A stretch of 64,000 bases of DNA from Oceanihabitans sp. 2_MG-2023 (GCF_030547245.1 NZ_JAUOQT010000001.1:839101-903100), one strand, 5' to 3'. Positions 26,086 to 35,090 are shown, numbered from the stretch's first letter. Numbers and translations: made by a program. The notes: generated from the letters alone by a model not told the origin.

Positions 26086-27274
26086 TTTGTAATGTTATGT
26101 TTTTTTTATTAAAAATAGTAAACAGTACAAAACTTAGTATACCTAATACCATTGCAGATAATATAGCCAATGTAAAACTACCAACTAAGTAGGTTTTTAG
26201 GTGATCTGTTATTTCGAAACCATTTTTAAACATATCTAAAGTATAGTTGTAGTCTACACCTAAAATAGTTTGTCCAATTTTTGAACTTGCGTATAACACA
26301 AAAGGAATAAAAGGGGGTAAGCTTACATTAGAAAAACCAAAAGAAATTGCTTTGTTTAATCGAAATAGTACCGCTAATGAAATTACTAATAGGGTATGAA
26401 AACCCCAAAAAGGAGATAAACCAATAAATACTCCAAGTGCCACAGATAATGCTTTTTTTGTTGGTGTGTCTTGATGCCCTAAAAAGTCTTCGATAAAGAA
26501 TCGTTTAATTCCTTTTTTTTTTAATTTTCGGAATAAATTTCTCGGCTTTATGTAAAATGCTAATATTAATATTAAGCAAGTGTTTAAAATGCTAATTCTT
26601 GTAAAATCTTTAAAAGGTCTAAAATGAGAAACGCGTTCGGTTTCATCATATAACACCTTTATAGGAATGTTTTTTACTTCTACATCATTCCACGCTGCTT
26701 TTACAATTACTTCTATTTCAAATTCGAATTTCTTTGTATAAAACTTTAGTTTTTCTAAAGCTTTTAGAGGATACATTCTAAAACCAGATTGCGTATCTGT
26801 TAGTTTAATTCCTGTTTCAAACCAAAACCAAAAGTTAGAGAATTTATTTCCAAAACTACTTTTCCCAGGAACGGTTTCATGACTCATATTACGAGCTCCA
26901 ATAAGTAAAAGATTTTTGTTTTTGGATTGTTCTAAAGCTGCTACAAATGCTTGAATATCTTCTGGAAAATGTTGCCCATCCGAATCAATAGTAATAGCAT
27001 AATGGTAGCCTAAAGTTGTTGCTTTAATAAAACCTTGGCGTAATGCATTTCCCTTTCCTTGATTTTTAGGAATAAAAATATGTTGTACTTGCGAATAGTT
27101 TTCTAGAATTTGCGCAGTGCTATCTGTAGCTCCATCATTAATAATAATGATGTTTTTTGTGTATTGCAAAACACCATCGATAACACGTTTTAATGTACGC
27201 TCGTTGTTGTATGTTGGAATTAACACACAGATTTTCAGATTGTTTATTTTATTAATTAATAGCTCGTTAGTCAC
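26078..27274 (-). CDS. GT2 glycosyltransferase with DUF2062 membrane domain
   Basis: The protein has 398 residues. Residues 15-220 are a dolichol-phosphate-mannose-synthase-like GT-A domain with VLIPTYNNERTL, INDGATDSTAQIL and the metal-binding Asp-x-Asp in TIDSDGQH, then QSGFRMYP. The C-terminal 140 residues are a DUF2062 membrane domain with about three helices (ALSVALGVFIGLSPFWGFHT). Homologues of this shape occur in flexirubin and aryl polyene clusters. The sugar donor and acceptor are unknown, and flexirubins are not usually described as glycosylated, so its role in the pathway is open. Confidence 0.85.
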   Translation of the reverse strand: MTNELLINKINNLKICVLIPTYNNERTLKRVIDGVLQYTKNIIIINDGATDSTAQILENYSQVQHIFIPKNQGKGNALRQGFIKATTLGYHYAITIDSDGQHFPEDIQAFVAALEQSKNKNLLLIGARNMSHETVPGKSSFGNKFSNFWFWFETGIKLTDTQSGFRMYPLKALEKLKFYTKKFEFEIEVIVKAAWNDVEVKNIPIKVLYDETERVSHFRPFKDFTRISILNTCLILILAFYIKPRNLFRKLKKKGIKRFFIEDFLGHQDTPTKKALSVALGVFIGLSPFWGFHTLLVISLAVLFRLNKAISFGFSNVSLPPFIPFVLYASSKIGQTILGVDYNYTLDMFKNGFEITDHLKTYLVGSFTLAILSAMVLGILSFVLFTIFNKKNITLQNG

Positions 27275-27294
27275 TTAAAGAAAGTGTTTTCTTT

Positions 27295-27792
27295 TTACGA
27301 GTCTAAAATTAATGATTTTTCTTCATCTGTAAAGACTTTAGACTGTAAAATATAGTCTTTTATGTGTTTTTTTAATGTGGAAGATTTTATACTATTAAAT
27401 TGTTTTAAGATTGTGAGTCTGTCTTCGTCTATGTTGCTTTTGTATTTTAAAAGCTTTGGTGTATTTTCTTGAATACCTAAACGTATAAAACGTAGTTCGA
27501 TATTGTTAGGTGCTTTGGTGATTGCATATTCTACTAATGTTACACCTTCTACAAAACCTTCTTTTTTTTCTTTTAAAGTTTTTGCGTGTTTTGCAACTAA
27601 TGCTATTGCAGCGCCTTTGTATGCAATAAATTCTACTTTATCTTTTTTGGTTATATGTGCTAAAGACTGATTAAAGGCTTCGGTTTTGGTCTTGTCTTTT
27701 GCAGCAATTTTATAAGCATCTCTAACAGAATCTAAATTTAAAGACTGTATGTTTAAGCTTAATGCAGTTATTAATAAAACAATTAATTTCAT
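27295..27792 (-). CDS. Exported hypothetical protein (165 residues)
   Basis: A signal peptide (MKLIVLLITALSLNIQSLN) precedes a helical protein rich in Lys and Glu with no motif I recognise. It sits between the dehydratase and the GT2/DUF2062 genes in the minus-strand cluster, 20 bases from its downstream neighbour. Small periplasmic proteins at this place are common in flexirubin clusters, but no function can be read from the sequence. Confidence 0.65.
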   Translation of the reverse strand: MKLIVLLITALSLNIQSLNLDSVRDAYKIAAKDKTKTEAFNQSLAHITKKDKVEFIAYKGAAIALVAKHAKTLKEKKEGFVEGVTLVEYAITKAPNNIELRFIRLGIQENTPKLLKYKSNIDEDRLTILKQFNSIKSSTLKKHIKDYILQSKVFTDEEKSLILDS

Positions 27793-27810
27793 TTTTTAGT
27801 TTTTATAAAC

Positions 27811-27835
27811 CTACAAGGTCTTTAAAACCAAGTAG
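27811..27835. repeat. Small imperfect palindrome in the flexirubin cluster
   Basis: CTACAAGGT (27811-27819) faces ACCAAGTAG (27827-27835), seven of nine bases pairing, with a TTTAAA-type loop. It lies between the dehydratase gene and the exported hypothetical gene. The layout is similar to the palindrome at 33098-33129. Confidence 0.4.
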
Positions 27836-27836
27836 A

Positions 27837-28202
27837 TTACTTTTCTATAAAGTTACTTGTCAATTTTAATGCCACAGTGTCTCCAAATGAAGTACTATTT
27901 TTTACTTTATACCCTTCTTCGGTTTCACTAATGTCTAATTTTAATACTAAATCTGGTGTTTTCTCGGGATTTATTATTGCCATAAATTTAATGTTGCTAG
28001 AAGATTGCATCCTTAATTTTTTACCAACTACATCTTCGGTTAACTCTTTAATAATTTGCATCATACAAACTCCTGGAGTTACAGGATTTCCAGGAAAATG
28101 TCCTTTAAAGATTTCGTGATCTTTGTTTATGGTAATGTTAGCAGTTGCCAAATTCTCGGCAATTGCTACATTATTTACTGTGTAAAAGTCTTTTAATTGC
28201 AT
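27837..28202 (-). CDS. Hotdog-fold 3-hydroxyacyl-ACP dehydratase (FabZ-like)
   Basis: The protein has 121 residues. The FabZ-type pattern HFPGNPVTPGVCMMQII (catalytic His near residue 35) is visible and followed by strands of the hotdog fold. It would remove water from 3-hydroxyacyl-ACP to give the trans double bonds of the polyene. It lies eight bases downstream of the outer-membrane protein gene. It is one of three hotdog dehydratase-like proteins in the cluster, the others being at 40060 and 40524. Confidence 0.85.
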   Translation of the reverse strand: MQLKDFYTVNNVAIAENLATANITINKDHEIFKGHFPGNPVTPGVCMMQIIKELTEDVVGKKLRMQSSSNIKFMAIINPEKTPDLVLKLDISETEEGYKVKNSTSFGDTVALKLTSNFIEK

Positions 28203-28209
28203 GTTTTAT

Positions 28210-28824
28210 TTACATTTTGCTAAAGTCGAACTTATAGGTTACTCCAAATTGAATAACACCGTTTAATGCACTATCATTATCGTAGTAATTGTCGTCGTAA
28301 TCATCATAGTAATAGTCGTTATAATAATCATCACGAACATCAATTATTCCTTGTTTGTAACGAACTTCTAAACCTAAACCAAAAGGAAACTCATAACCAA
28401 TACCTCCAAAAAAAGAAATATCTATTGGTGTTGCATCGTTGTAATAAGCAGAGTTAACCAATATATCTAAACTAGGTCCAATAATTAAATTAAGACCAAT
28501 ATCTGGAACAGGAAAAAATTTGTTTGCTAAGTTTAAACTTACATATTCTAGGTCTAAATCTTCTTCATAAGTAGAATCAAAATCAGAGTATTCAAATGTA
28601 GTTCCTTGATTAGAATAGGTAGTCTCAATTTGTAATTCGTAAAAGCGTGCCAGATGAAGATTTACATATAAACCACCTTGAAGACCTAACTTTGCAGTAG
28701 ATTCATCTACATTAGAAAGGTTTGCTAGATTGAATCCTGCTTTTATTCCTGGACTAACTGTTACTTGCGAAAACACTGTTGTACTAGCAATAATTAAGGC
28801 TAAGCTTAAAATAATTTTTTTCAT
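28210..28824 (-). CDS. Outer-membrane beta-barrel protein (PorT-like)
   Basis: The protein has 204 residues with a signal peptide (MKKIILSLALIIASTTVFS) and an eight-stranded-barrel pattern: SPGIKAGFNLANLS, FFGGIGYEFPFGLGLEVRYKQG and a terminal FGVTYKFDFSK. A low-complexity Asp/Tyr stretch lies near 168-188. It belongs to the outer-membrane beta-barrel group common in Bacteroidota. In this cluster it may help to place or hold the pigment, which is an outer-membrane molecule, but no direct evidence is seen. Confidence 0.75.
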   Translation of the reverse strand: MKKIILSLALIIASTTVFSQVTVSPGIKAGFNLANLSNVDESTAKLGLQGGLYVNLHLARFYELQIETTYSNQGTTFEYSDFDSTYEEDLDLEYVSLNLANKFFPVPDIGLNLIIGPSLDILVNSAYYNDATPIDISFFGGIGYEFPFGLGLEVRYKQGIIDVRDDYYNDYYYDDYDDNYYDNDSALNGVIQFGVTYKFDFSKM

Positions 28825-28830
28825 TCTGTT

Positions 28831-29433
28831 TTAATTTATGGATTTGAGGTTTATTTTTAATTTAATATTACTATGTAATATTACTATCTTTTGTGCAATA
28901 TTATCATTTATTTCTGAAAACAAAAACCTAACTTTTTCTTTGCCATTATTAACCCTAATCACTTTACTAATTTCTGGGTTTTCAAAATAATAATAGTCTT
29001 TGTTATTTAAGGAGGTTTTTTTTATGGTTTCCTTAGTTAAAGCGTACGCTTTTGTTGTTTTAAGATTCTCTGTGATCAAGACTCTAAAGTCTTTCTTCAA
29101 AATATTAATGAGTATTTTTTTATCGAGATCCTCTAGAATATAATTTACTTTAAAATCTTCGTTATTAAAAGTAAAGTCAAAAAGCTTATTTCCCATTTCT
29201 GTGGTAAAAACAATTCTATGGTGTTGTTCTGCAATTTTTTTAACTATAAAAAGGCCTCCAAAAGTATTGTCGTAGACTTCTATGTTGGCTTTGTAAATGT
29301 AATCTTGATTTAGATTAGAAAAATAGGGATTGAAAACATTGCTTGTTACAGCAACATCCATAAAATTGTTTTTTTTTGGAAACGATGCACAGCCAATAAA
29401 GATAAAGCATACACTAATTAGTAAATATCGCAT
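28831..29433 (-). CDS. Hypothetical lipoprotein (200 residues)
   Basis: A lipobox ends at Cys15 (FIFIGC), so the mature protein should be lipid-anchored. The rest is beta-rich, with Lys and Asn, and has no motif I recognise; its size and its position beside the LolA-like gene recall LolB-type outer-membrane acceptors. Its start overlaps the end of the LolA-like gene by 20 bases, which supports translational coupling of the two. Confidence 0.7.
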   Translation of the reverse strand: MRYLLISVCFIFIGCASFPKKNNFMDVAVTSNVFNPYFSNLNQDYIYKANIEVYDNTFGGLFIVKKIAEQHHRIVFTTEMGNKLFDFTFNNEDFKVNYILEDLDKKILINILKKDFRVLITENLKTTKAYALTKETIKKTSLNNKDYYYFENPEISKVIRVNNGKEKVRFLFSEINDNIAQKIVILHSNIKLKINLKSIN

Positions 29434-30031
29434 TATCTAATGTTTGGTTTAGTACTTTGTTTAGGAATATTATTTTGGTATAATCTTGTGAAGGTTCTAT
29501 CATTTTTACTTCAATTACATCTCCTTTTGTATTGAATGTAATATGAAATGCTTGAATATATTTAGCAAATTTTTTGTCTTTCGGACTAAAATAAACCAAG
29601 CTATTTGTGTCTTTTTTGAAGTACTCTATATTAAATTCTGCATCATCAAACATGTCGCCTTTAACACTACTAATAATAAGTTTGTTAAGTTGTTTAAACA
29701 TTTTGTTACTACCAATATCTACGTTGCTTTTGTTGCCCTCGTCATTAATAAAAAGGGTTTCATCTTTAAATAGAATCGAATATTTAAAAGGGTCAATATA
29801 TTCCCATTTTACTAAATCTGGCGCCTTAAAAGCTAATTTTCCAGAAGTTTTAATATCATTATCTAAAAAATCTAAATGTTTGTATTGTATAAAATCACTA
29901 GAAATAGTATTGGTAGTATTTGCCAAAGCTTTTACTTTTGTTTTTAAAGCAGTAGCTTCAGTGTTGTTCATTGGTGTTTGCGCTTTTGCTGCAAAAACGA
30001 TAAAAAATAATATATATATGAGCTTATGCAT
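29414..30031 (-). CDS. LolA-like outer-membrane lipid carrier protein
   Basis: I chose the ATG at 30031 (MHKLIYILFFIVFAAKA, a clean signal peptide). A longer reading from 30058 would add nine residues. The mature protein matches the LolA fold: FIQYKHLDFLDNDIKTSGKLAFKAPDLVKWEYIDPFKYSILFKDETLFINDEG, a half-barrel that binds acyl chains. Cluster-encoded LolA paralogues are known from flexirubin and aryl polyene loci and probably ferry the hydrophobic pigment to the outer membrane. The start overlaps the deacetylase gene by eight bases. Confidence 0.82.
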   Translation of the reverse strand: MHKLIYILFFIVFAAKAQTPMNNTEATALKTKVKALANTTNTISSDFIQYKHLDFLDNDIKTSGKLAFKAPDLVKWEYIDPFKYSILFKDETLFINDEGNKSNVDIGSNKMFKQLNKLIISSVKGDMFDDAEFNIEYFKKDTNSLVYFSPKDKKFAKYIQAFHITFNTKGDVIEVKMIEPSQDYTKIIFLNKVLNQTLDNAIFTN

Positions 30032-30800
30032 ATGCTTTAATGTTAAATAAAGAATCAATTGTTACAGATTCGATTTTTTGTTGTTGTAAAAATATCAATA
30101 ACTGTTCCAAAACACTAATGGTTTTCTCGCTAGTGTCATGCAATAGAATTACATCCCCTTTTTTAAGGTTTTTTGTTACTCTTTTTAAAATGGTTTGCTC
30201 ACTTAAATTTCGGGTATCTAAAGAGCGTTTGTTCCATCCTATAGAGTGGAGTTTTATAATTTGTAAAGCTCTTTTAATTCGTGGGTTTGTTACACCAAAA
30301 GTAGGTCTATATAATAGAGCGTCTTTACAAATTTGGCGATTAATTATTTTGTTTGTTTTTTTTAATTCTTCTACCATTTTTTCTACTGAAAAAAAACCAA
30401 AATTAGTGCTATGAGTATAGGTGTGGTTTCCAATTGTATGCCCTTCTTTTATAATGCTTTTAAAAACTTCAGGATGCATTTCTATATTTTTACCAATACA
30501 AAAAAAAGTTGCTTTTGCATTATATTTTTTAAGAAGCGCTAATACTTTTGGTGTAAATTCAAGGTTAGGACCATCGTCAAAAGTGATAGCAATTTGATTT
30601 TTGTTTATTTCTGGATTGGAATTTAAAGAAGTAAAGTGATAATTCCATCCAACGAAAGAAGATCCAGCAACTGTAATTAAAAACCAAGCAAATAGGAATA
30701 AAATAATGAACCAAATAGAAAAACTATAATAGCTGTAAGCAACTAACAAACCAACTAAAAGAAGACTTGAGATAATATTTACAGTTTTAAAATTTAGCAT
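30024..30800 (-). CDS. Polysaccharide-deacetylase-fold (NodB) protein
   Basis: The protein has 258 residues. Two N-terminal transmembrane helices (to about residue 48) precede a NodB homology domain with Asp75/Asp76 in ITFDDGP and metal-binding His126 and His130 in HTIGNHTYTHS; later RPTFGVTNPRI and DVILLHD motifs are present. The usual reaction is hydrolysis of N- or O-acyl groups from carbohydrates; in a pigment cluster an acyl ester is another possible target. It overlaps the chain-length-factor gene by seven bases. Confidence 0.8.
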   Translation of the reverse strand: MLNFKTVNIISSLLLVGLLVAYSYYSFSIWFIILFLFAWFLITVAGSSFVGWNYHFTSLNSNPEINKNQIAITFDDGPNLEFTPKVLALLKKYNAKATFFCIGKNIEMHPEVFKSIIKEGHTIGNHTYTHSTNFGFFSVEKMVEELKKTNKIINRQICKDALLYRPTFGVTNPRIKRALQIIKLHSIGWNKRSLDTRNLSEQTILKRVTKNLKKGDVILLHDTSEKTISVLEQLLIFLQQQKIESVTIDSLFNIKAYA

Positions 30801-31855
30801 TGTTTTAGTAGCGTGAAACTATGATTTTCTCCACGATACTGATTGTATAATAAGATGTTTTTAAATGAAGCTGTGTCTTTATTATTAAGTTTTACAGCCT
30901 CAGGAAGTGTTTGTGTTTTTAATACTTTAGAAGCTAACCAAAACCCAAAAGAAGATGCAGTATTAAACTCACCACATAAATGTTTGTAATATGCTTGTTG
31001 TGTGTTTATAAACCCTTCAGTAAGCTTAGTGTAAAAAGTGTCAAAATCTACATCACCATTATTACCAAGAACTAAAAGATCGATATCTTCAATATTTATA
31101 TTGTTTTCTTTTAAGAAGTTAGAAGCTTCATGTAAAACTTCTGTTTCTGGTAATGTATTGTATGTTTTTAGTGCAGTGATTTCTGCATAGGTAGAAGCTT
31201 GTTTTTCATTAGAAAGCACAAAGAAATTAGCGCCTTCTCCAAAAACGGCACCAGGAGTTTGCGCGTTTATAACATCGGAAGTTTTAATAGCTTCCGCTTT
31301 TACATGATTAACTAGTTTATGAATTTTGGTAGTATGCTCTCCAATCTCATCCACACCACCAATTAGTATGTTTTTTTCTTCGTCTAATTCTAGTTGTAAT
31401 TTTGCATCTAAAAGAGCAGATTCAAAAGAATTACTAGCATGTACATAAGTGAAATTATAGCCTTTGCATTGTAACTCTAAAGCAATCTGTCCACCAACGG
31501 TATTGTGTGTAGATTGGATAAATGAAGTAGGAGTAAGGTATTGCTCGTCATTATCTATAATAGCACTTACAAATTTTTCGGAATCACGTACACAACCCAT
31601 TCCTGTACCTGTAATGATGGCATCTATAGTGTCTAATCCAGATTCTTGCAATGCAATTTTTGAAGCTACAACTCCCATTTTAATTCCTTTTGCCATGCGT
31701 CTTGCAGCAGCTGGTGGAATGTAATCTTTGTAATTAGGATTGATAACGGGAATTACATTTGCTTCGTAGTTTTCAATTTCGGTTAGAAATAACGAATTGT
31801 CAAACGTTTTTTGAGCAGATATAGAAGCGATGCTATTTATATAAACCTTATTCAT
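30794..31855 (-). CDS. Ketosynthase-like chain-length factor without active-site Cys
   Basis: The ketosynthase fold is recognisable (VYINSIASISAQ, AAARRMAKGIKMGVVASKIAL, GTGMGCVRDSE, NIEDIDLLVLGNNGD). At the nucleophile position the sequence reads YVHASNSFES instead of a Cys motif, and the usual HGT and GH histidine motifs are not evident. Such subunits pair with an active ketosynthase and set chain length in aryl polyene and type II polyketide systems. I start at the ATG at 31855, two bases after the upstream stop. An ATG at 31891 would overlap the upstream gene by 34 bases. The partner is probably the next upstream gene. Confidence 0.82.
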   Translation of the reverse strand: MNKVYINSIASISAQKTFDNSLFLTEIENYEANVIPVINPNYKDYIPPAAARRMAKGIKMGVVASKIALQESGLDTIDAIITGTGMGCVRDSEKFVSAIIDNDEQYLTPTSFIQSTHNTVGGQIALELQCKGYNFTYVHASNSFESALLDAKLQLELDEEKNILIGGVDEIGEHTTKIHKLVNHVKAEAIKTSDVINAQTPGAVFGEGANFFVLSNEKQASTYAEITALKTYNTLPETEVLHEASNFLKENNINIEDIDLLVLGNNGDVDFDTFYTKLTEGFINTQQAYYKHLCGEFNTASSFGFWLASKVLKTQTLPEAVKLNNKDTASFKNILLYNQYRGENHSFTLLKQC

Positions 31856-31857
31856 AA

Positions 31858-33060
31858 TTATTGCTCTTTTGAATATATTACGGTAGAACAATTTCCTCCA
31901 AAACCAAAAGAGTTTGACATTACGGATTGTAGTGGTTTTTCTTTTAATTCTAGCTGTGGTGTAATATTAAATTCCTTCATTTGCGTTTTAAAATTCAGAT
32001 TTGGGTAAATAATATTGTTTTGTAGTGCTAAAACCGAATATATTGCTTCAATGGCACCAGCAGCAGCAAGTGTATGTCCTGTATATGCTTTGGTAGAGCT
32101 AAAATCTGGAACGTTATCTCCAAATATTCTTATAATTGCTCTTCCTTCAGATAAATCATTGTTTCCTGTTGCAGTACCATGCGCATTTACATAGTCTATA
32201 TTTTCTGGTTTATAGCCTGCAACTTCTAAAGCTTTTTGCATAGCAAGAGTTGCACCATCTCCATTTTCTGAAGAAGCCGTTTGGTGATATGCATCATTAG
32301 CATTCCCATATCCTTTTACGTATGCGAGCACTTTTTTGTTTTCTTCTTGTACTACTTTATCGGATTCTAAAACTAAAAATGCTGCAGCTTCACCAAGGTT
32401 TAATCCTTTCCTATTCTCATCAAAAGGTGTATTGTAAGTGTCTGATAAAATCATTAAAGTTTTAAAACCGTTGATGGTAAATTTAGATAAGCAGTCTGTA
32501 CCACCAACTACTACACGATCTAATTGACCAGATTTTATTAAACGAGCTCCAAGCATGATAGCATTTGCAGCAGAAGAACAAGCAGTACTTATGGTTGTTA
32601 CTAAGCTTTTTTCTATACCTAATTGCGCTGCAATTTTTTGAGTAGAATCGCCAGCATGATGTCCTTCAATATATTTATGTGTGGCTTTGTTGGTTAGATA
32701 ATCATAATAATAACGTTCTGTCATGTCCATTCCGCCAACACTTGTAGCCGAAATTAAACCAGTTTTGTAAGCGTTTATATTGGTAATACCTGAATCTTTT
32801 ATAGCTTGTTTTGCTGCTATTGCACCAAGTAGTGCTGTTCTAGAATAATTATTATCTGAAGTTAAACCTAGTTGTTGCTCTAATGCTTCATTTGTAAAAT
32901 CAATTTCTCCAACCATAATATCATTTACATGATTGGTTTTAATTTTAGAAACACGAGAGATTCCTTTTTTACCATGTATTAGGGATTGGTAATTTTCTAC
33001 AACATTGTTTCCAATGGCAGAAATTATTCCCATTCCTGTAATAGCAACTCCTTTACTCAT
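31858..33060 (-). CDS. Beta-ketoacyl-ACP synthase, FabF-type, active
   Basis: The protein has 400 residues with a complete Cys161-His294-His329 triad in STACSSAANA, VNAHGTATGN and STKAYTGHT. It extends the growing acyl chain by decarboxylative condensation with malonyl-ACP. The immediate downstream gene is the Cys-less chain-length factor, so the two probably form the KS-CLF heterodimer of polyene synthesis. A palindrome (33098-33129) separates it from the ACP gene upstream. Confidence 0.9.
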   Translation of the reverse strand: MSKGVAITGMGIISAIGNNVVENYQSLIHGKKGISRVSKIKTNHVNDIMVGEIDFTNEALEQQLGLTSDNNYSRTALLGAIAAKQAIKDSGITNINAYKTGLISATSVGGMDMTERYYYDYLTNKATHKYIEGHHAGDSTQKIAAQLGIEKSLVTTISTACSSAANAIMLGARLIKSGQLDRVVVGGTDCLSKFTINGFKTLMILSDTYNTPFDENRKGLNLGEAAAFLVLESDKVVQEENKKVLAYVKGYGNANDAYHQTASSENGDGATLAMQKALEVAGYKPENIDYVNAHGTATGNNDLSEGRAIIRIFGDNVPDFSSTKAYTGHTLAAAGAIEAIYSVLALQNNIIYPNLNFKTQMKEFNITPQLELKEKPLQSVMSNSFGFGGNCSTVIYSKEQ

Positions 33061-33097
33061 ATAAACTTCCTGTAAAACAGGGTCTTTTTTTGGTTTC

Positions 33098-33129
33098 AGA
33101 CCTTTCAGGATTTAAAACTTGAAAGGTCT
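33098..33129. repeat. Palindrome between ACP and ketosynthase genes
   Basis: AGACCTTTCA (33098-33107) and TGAAAGGTCT (33120-33129) pair perfectly over 10 bases with a 12-base AT loop. A T-run follows on the plus strand only, so in the direction of the operon (minus strand) it lacks a terminator tail. It could be a REP-like element or an mRNA-stabilising or processing hairpin. Confidence 0.55.
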
Positions 33130-33143
33130 ATTTTTTGAATTTA

Positions 33144-33401
33144 TTACTTAGATCTATGTTCTGTAATATAGGCTGCCATTGTATTAATAGACTCGAAAAT
33201 AGAACGTCCTTCTTTTGGGTCTGTTAATTTAATACCATAACTTTTATCTAACATTACAATTAGCTCTAATGCATCAATGGAGTCTAAACCTAAACCATCA
33301 CCAAAAAGCATATCATCGTTTGCTATGTCTTCTGTAGTCATGTCTTCTAGATTTAATTGCTCGATTAAATTCTCTTTTAATTCTTGTTTTAATGCGTCCA
33401 T
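33144..33401 (-). CDS. Acyl carrier protein 1
   Basis: The protein has 85 residues with the phosphopantetheine attachment site at Ser41 in DGLGLDSIDALEL. It is acidic and helical as expected. It carries the growing chain for the ketosynthase pair encoded downstream. It is one of two ACPs in the cluster, the other at 44038. It abuts the reduced ketosynthase-like gene upstream, one base apart. Confidence 0.93.
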   Translation of the reverse strand: MDALKQELKENLIEQLNLEDMTTEDIANDDMLFGDGLGLDSIDALELIVMLDKSYGIKLTDPKEGRSIFESINTMAAYITEHRSK

Positions 33402-33402
33402 A

Positions 33403-34023
33403 TTAGGTGTTATATAATTTTATTATGTCTTGTTTACTGTGTTTTGTAGTACCTGTGTTAGCTACTAAATATAAAAATGCTTCGTAATTTTCTTCTCCAT
33501 CAAATTCTACCCAACCACAAAGTACTTGATCTGCTTTGTTGCTTGATAATAAACTATTTGTGTAGGTTAACAAATGTTCCGCATTTAAGTTTTCAAAGAT
33601 AAAAAAACTATTTTCAGAATACAGCTTATATTTTATACTTATCTCACCAATACAAATATTTGGTAGTGTATAAACAAAAACTGCAGGACTTGGAAAGTAG
33701 CTTTCTTTATTTTGAATAGATATTTGATGTTTTCTGTCTGTGTCTAAACTAGAGGCTTTGTTAGAGAATACAATTGCAATATTGTTTTCCTCTTCTAAAG
33801 ATAAGTTTTCATTTTTTAATAAAACATCAGCAGCTAAAAAAGCCAATTTACTTAAATTATCCATTTTAAAAAATTTTGGATATTTCGTGTTTTGGTTTTT
33901 ATAGGCTGCTTTTATGAATGTTAAAAAAGAATTTTCTTCGTCTTTATATACCACAGATCCGTTTAAAGAAACTTGATTGTTCTTTATACTGCAATAGGAT
34001 TTTATGTGGTGCTTGGTGTTCAT
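33403..34023 (-). CDS. Reduced ketosynthase-like protein (206 residues)
   Basis: The sequence follows the N-terminal half of a ketosynthase in outline: FKMDNLSKLAFLAADVLL, NNIAIVFSNKASSLDTD, SPAVFVYTLPNICIGEISIKYKL, and a final strand VLCGWVEFDG. It lacks a nucleophile Cys and the whole C-terminal half with its His residues. The protein is intact and tightly packed in the operon (one base from the ACP gene, three from the methyltransferase gene). It is therefore probably a conserved non-catalytic partner and not a pseudogene. Its function is unknown. Confidence 0.7.
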   Translation of the reverse strand: MNTKHHIKSYCSIKNNQVSLNGSVVYKDEENSFLTFIKAAYKNQNTKYPKFFKMDNLSKLAFLAADVLLKNENLSLEEENNIAIVFSNKASSLDTDRKHQISIQNKESYFPSPAVFVYTLPNICIGEISIKYKLYSENSFFIFENLNAEHLLTYTNSLLSSNKADQVLCGWVEFDGEENYEAFLYLVANTGTTKHSKQDIIKLYNT

Positions 34024-34026
34024 TTG

Positions 34027-35088
34027 TTATGCTTTACTAAAGGTAAACATGGTATGATATTCTCCAATTTCTATATCCTCATTAAGTTGTAATCCAGCTT
34101 CTTTAGCTATTTCTTTAAATTCTGTTGCTTTATACATTTTAGAGTTACCATTGGCAATTACAGTAAAGTAAAGCGAGGTCGCTTCTAAAATGAATTTTGC
34201 GTTATCAAATTTTTGTCTGTCGGTAAAGGTCTCTATTATAATTAATTCGGATTTTTCGTCCATAGAGTTTACACACGTTTTTAGCACTTTTAGAATTTCT
34301 TTTTTCGAGAAACAATCTAAAAATTGACTCATCCAAATGGTTTCGGCATCACTAGGTATTGTTGGGTTATCGGAAAGCCAATCTATTTCATGGCCTTTAA
34401 CTCTATCTTTAAAACCGGCTTTTTCCACATTTGCTTTTGCTTTGTTTAGTTGTCCAGGAAGATCAATCATAGTAATATTAACATCGCTATTGTAGGTGCA
34501 ACATTTTACTGTAAATTTCCCTGTGTTTGCACCAATATCAAATATTTTTTTACGATCCTTTTTGAATAAAATCCCTAAAGCTTCAGCAAAAATGTCATCT
34601 GAATAATGATGGTCAAACTCAAACCAAGATTTTTGTTGTAAAGGTGTAAGTTGCGATAAGCCTTCGTAAACTGTGCTCCAATTACCTAATTCTTTTAATC
34701 CGGAAGGTTCTCCTGTTTTTATTGCTTCGTCTAAATGAAATAGGCCTTTATAGCATACTTCATTTGTAAAATTAATATTTACGTTAACCGTTTCGTTATA
34801 TGCTAAAAAGTAACCAATAGTTGTTAATTCAAAATGAGCTGTTTCATTTTTTGAAACAATATTAGAACTTTCTGCAATCTCTAATAATACACCAACACCA
34901 TATGTACTAAGTTTTAATTCTTCAGCAATTGCTTCTAAAGTTATCCCTCCTTTTTTTCTTTTTTCAAAAATCAGGTCGAAAACACCAAGTTTTCTTAATG
35001 AAACTGTTGCTTGAAATACAAATGGAGCGAAAGCAATTTTTTGTGCTTCTTGAATTGCGTCTATAGCTTTTATAGATTGGTTTGACAT
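34027..35088 (-). CDS. SAM-dependent O-methyltransferase-like protein
   Basis: The protein has 353 residues. An N-terminal dimerisation/winged-helix region (FVFQATVSLRKLGVFDLIFE, then LKLSTYGVGVLLEIAESS) is followed by a class I Rossmann domain with SAM-binding motif I IFDIGANTGKF, then MIDLPGQL and DRVKGHEIDWL. The layout is that of plant- and polyketide-type small-molecule O-methyltransferases (acetylserotonin MT-like). A likely substrate is the aromatic ring or the chain of the flexirubin polyene, as ring methylation is known for this pigment class. Confidence 0.82.
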   Translation of the reverse strand: MSNQSIKAIDAIQEAQKIAFAPFVFQATVSLRKLGVFDLIFEKRKKGGITLEAIAEELKLSTYGVGVLLEIAESSNIVSKNETAHFELTTIGYFLAYNETVNVNINFTNEVCYKGLFHLDEAIKTGEPSGLKELGNWSTVYEGLSQLTPLQQKSWFEFDHHYSDDIFAEALGILFKKDRKKIFDIGANTGKFTVKCCTYNSDVNITMIDLPGQLNKAKANVEKAGFKDRVKGHEIDWLSDNPTIPSDAETIWMSQFLDCFSKKEILKVLKTCVNSMDEKSELIIIETFTDRQKFDNAKFILEATSLYFTVIANGNSKMYKATEFKEIAKEAGLQLNEDIEIGEYHTMFTFSKA

Positions 35089-35090
35089 AT

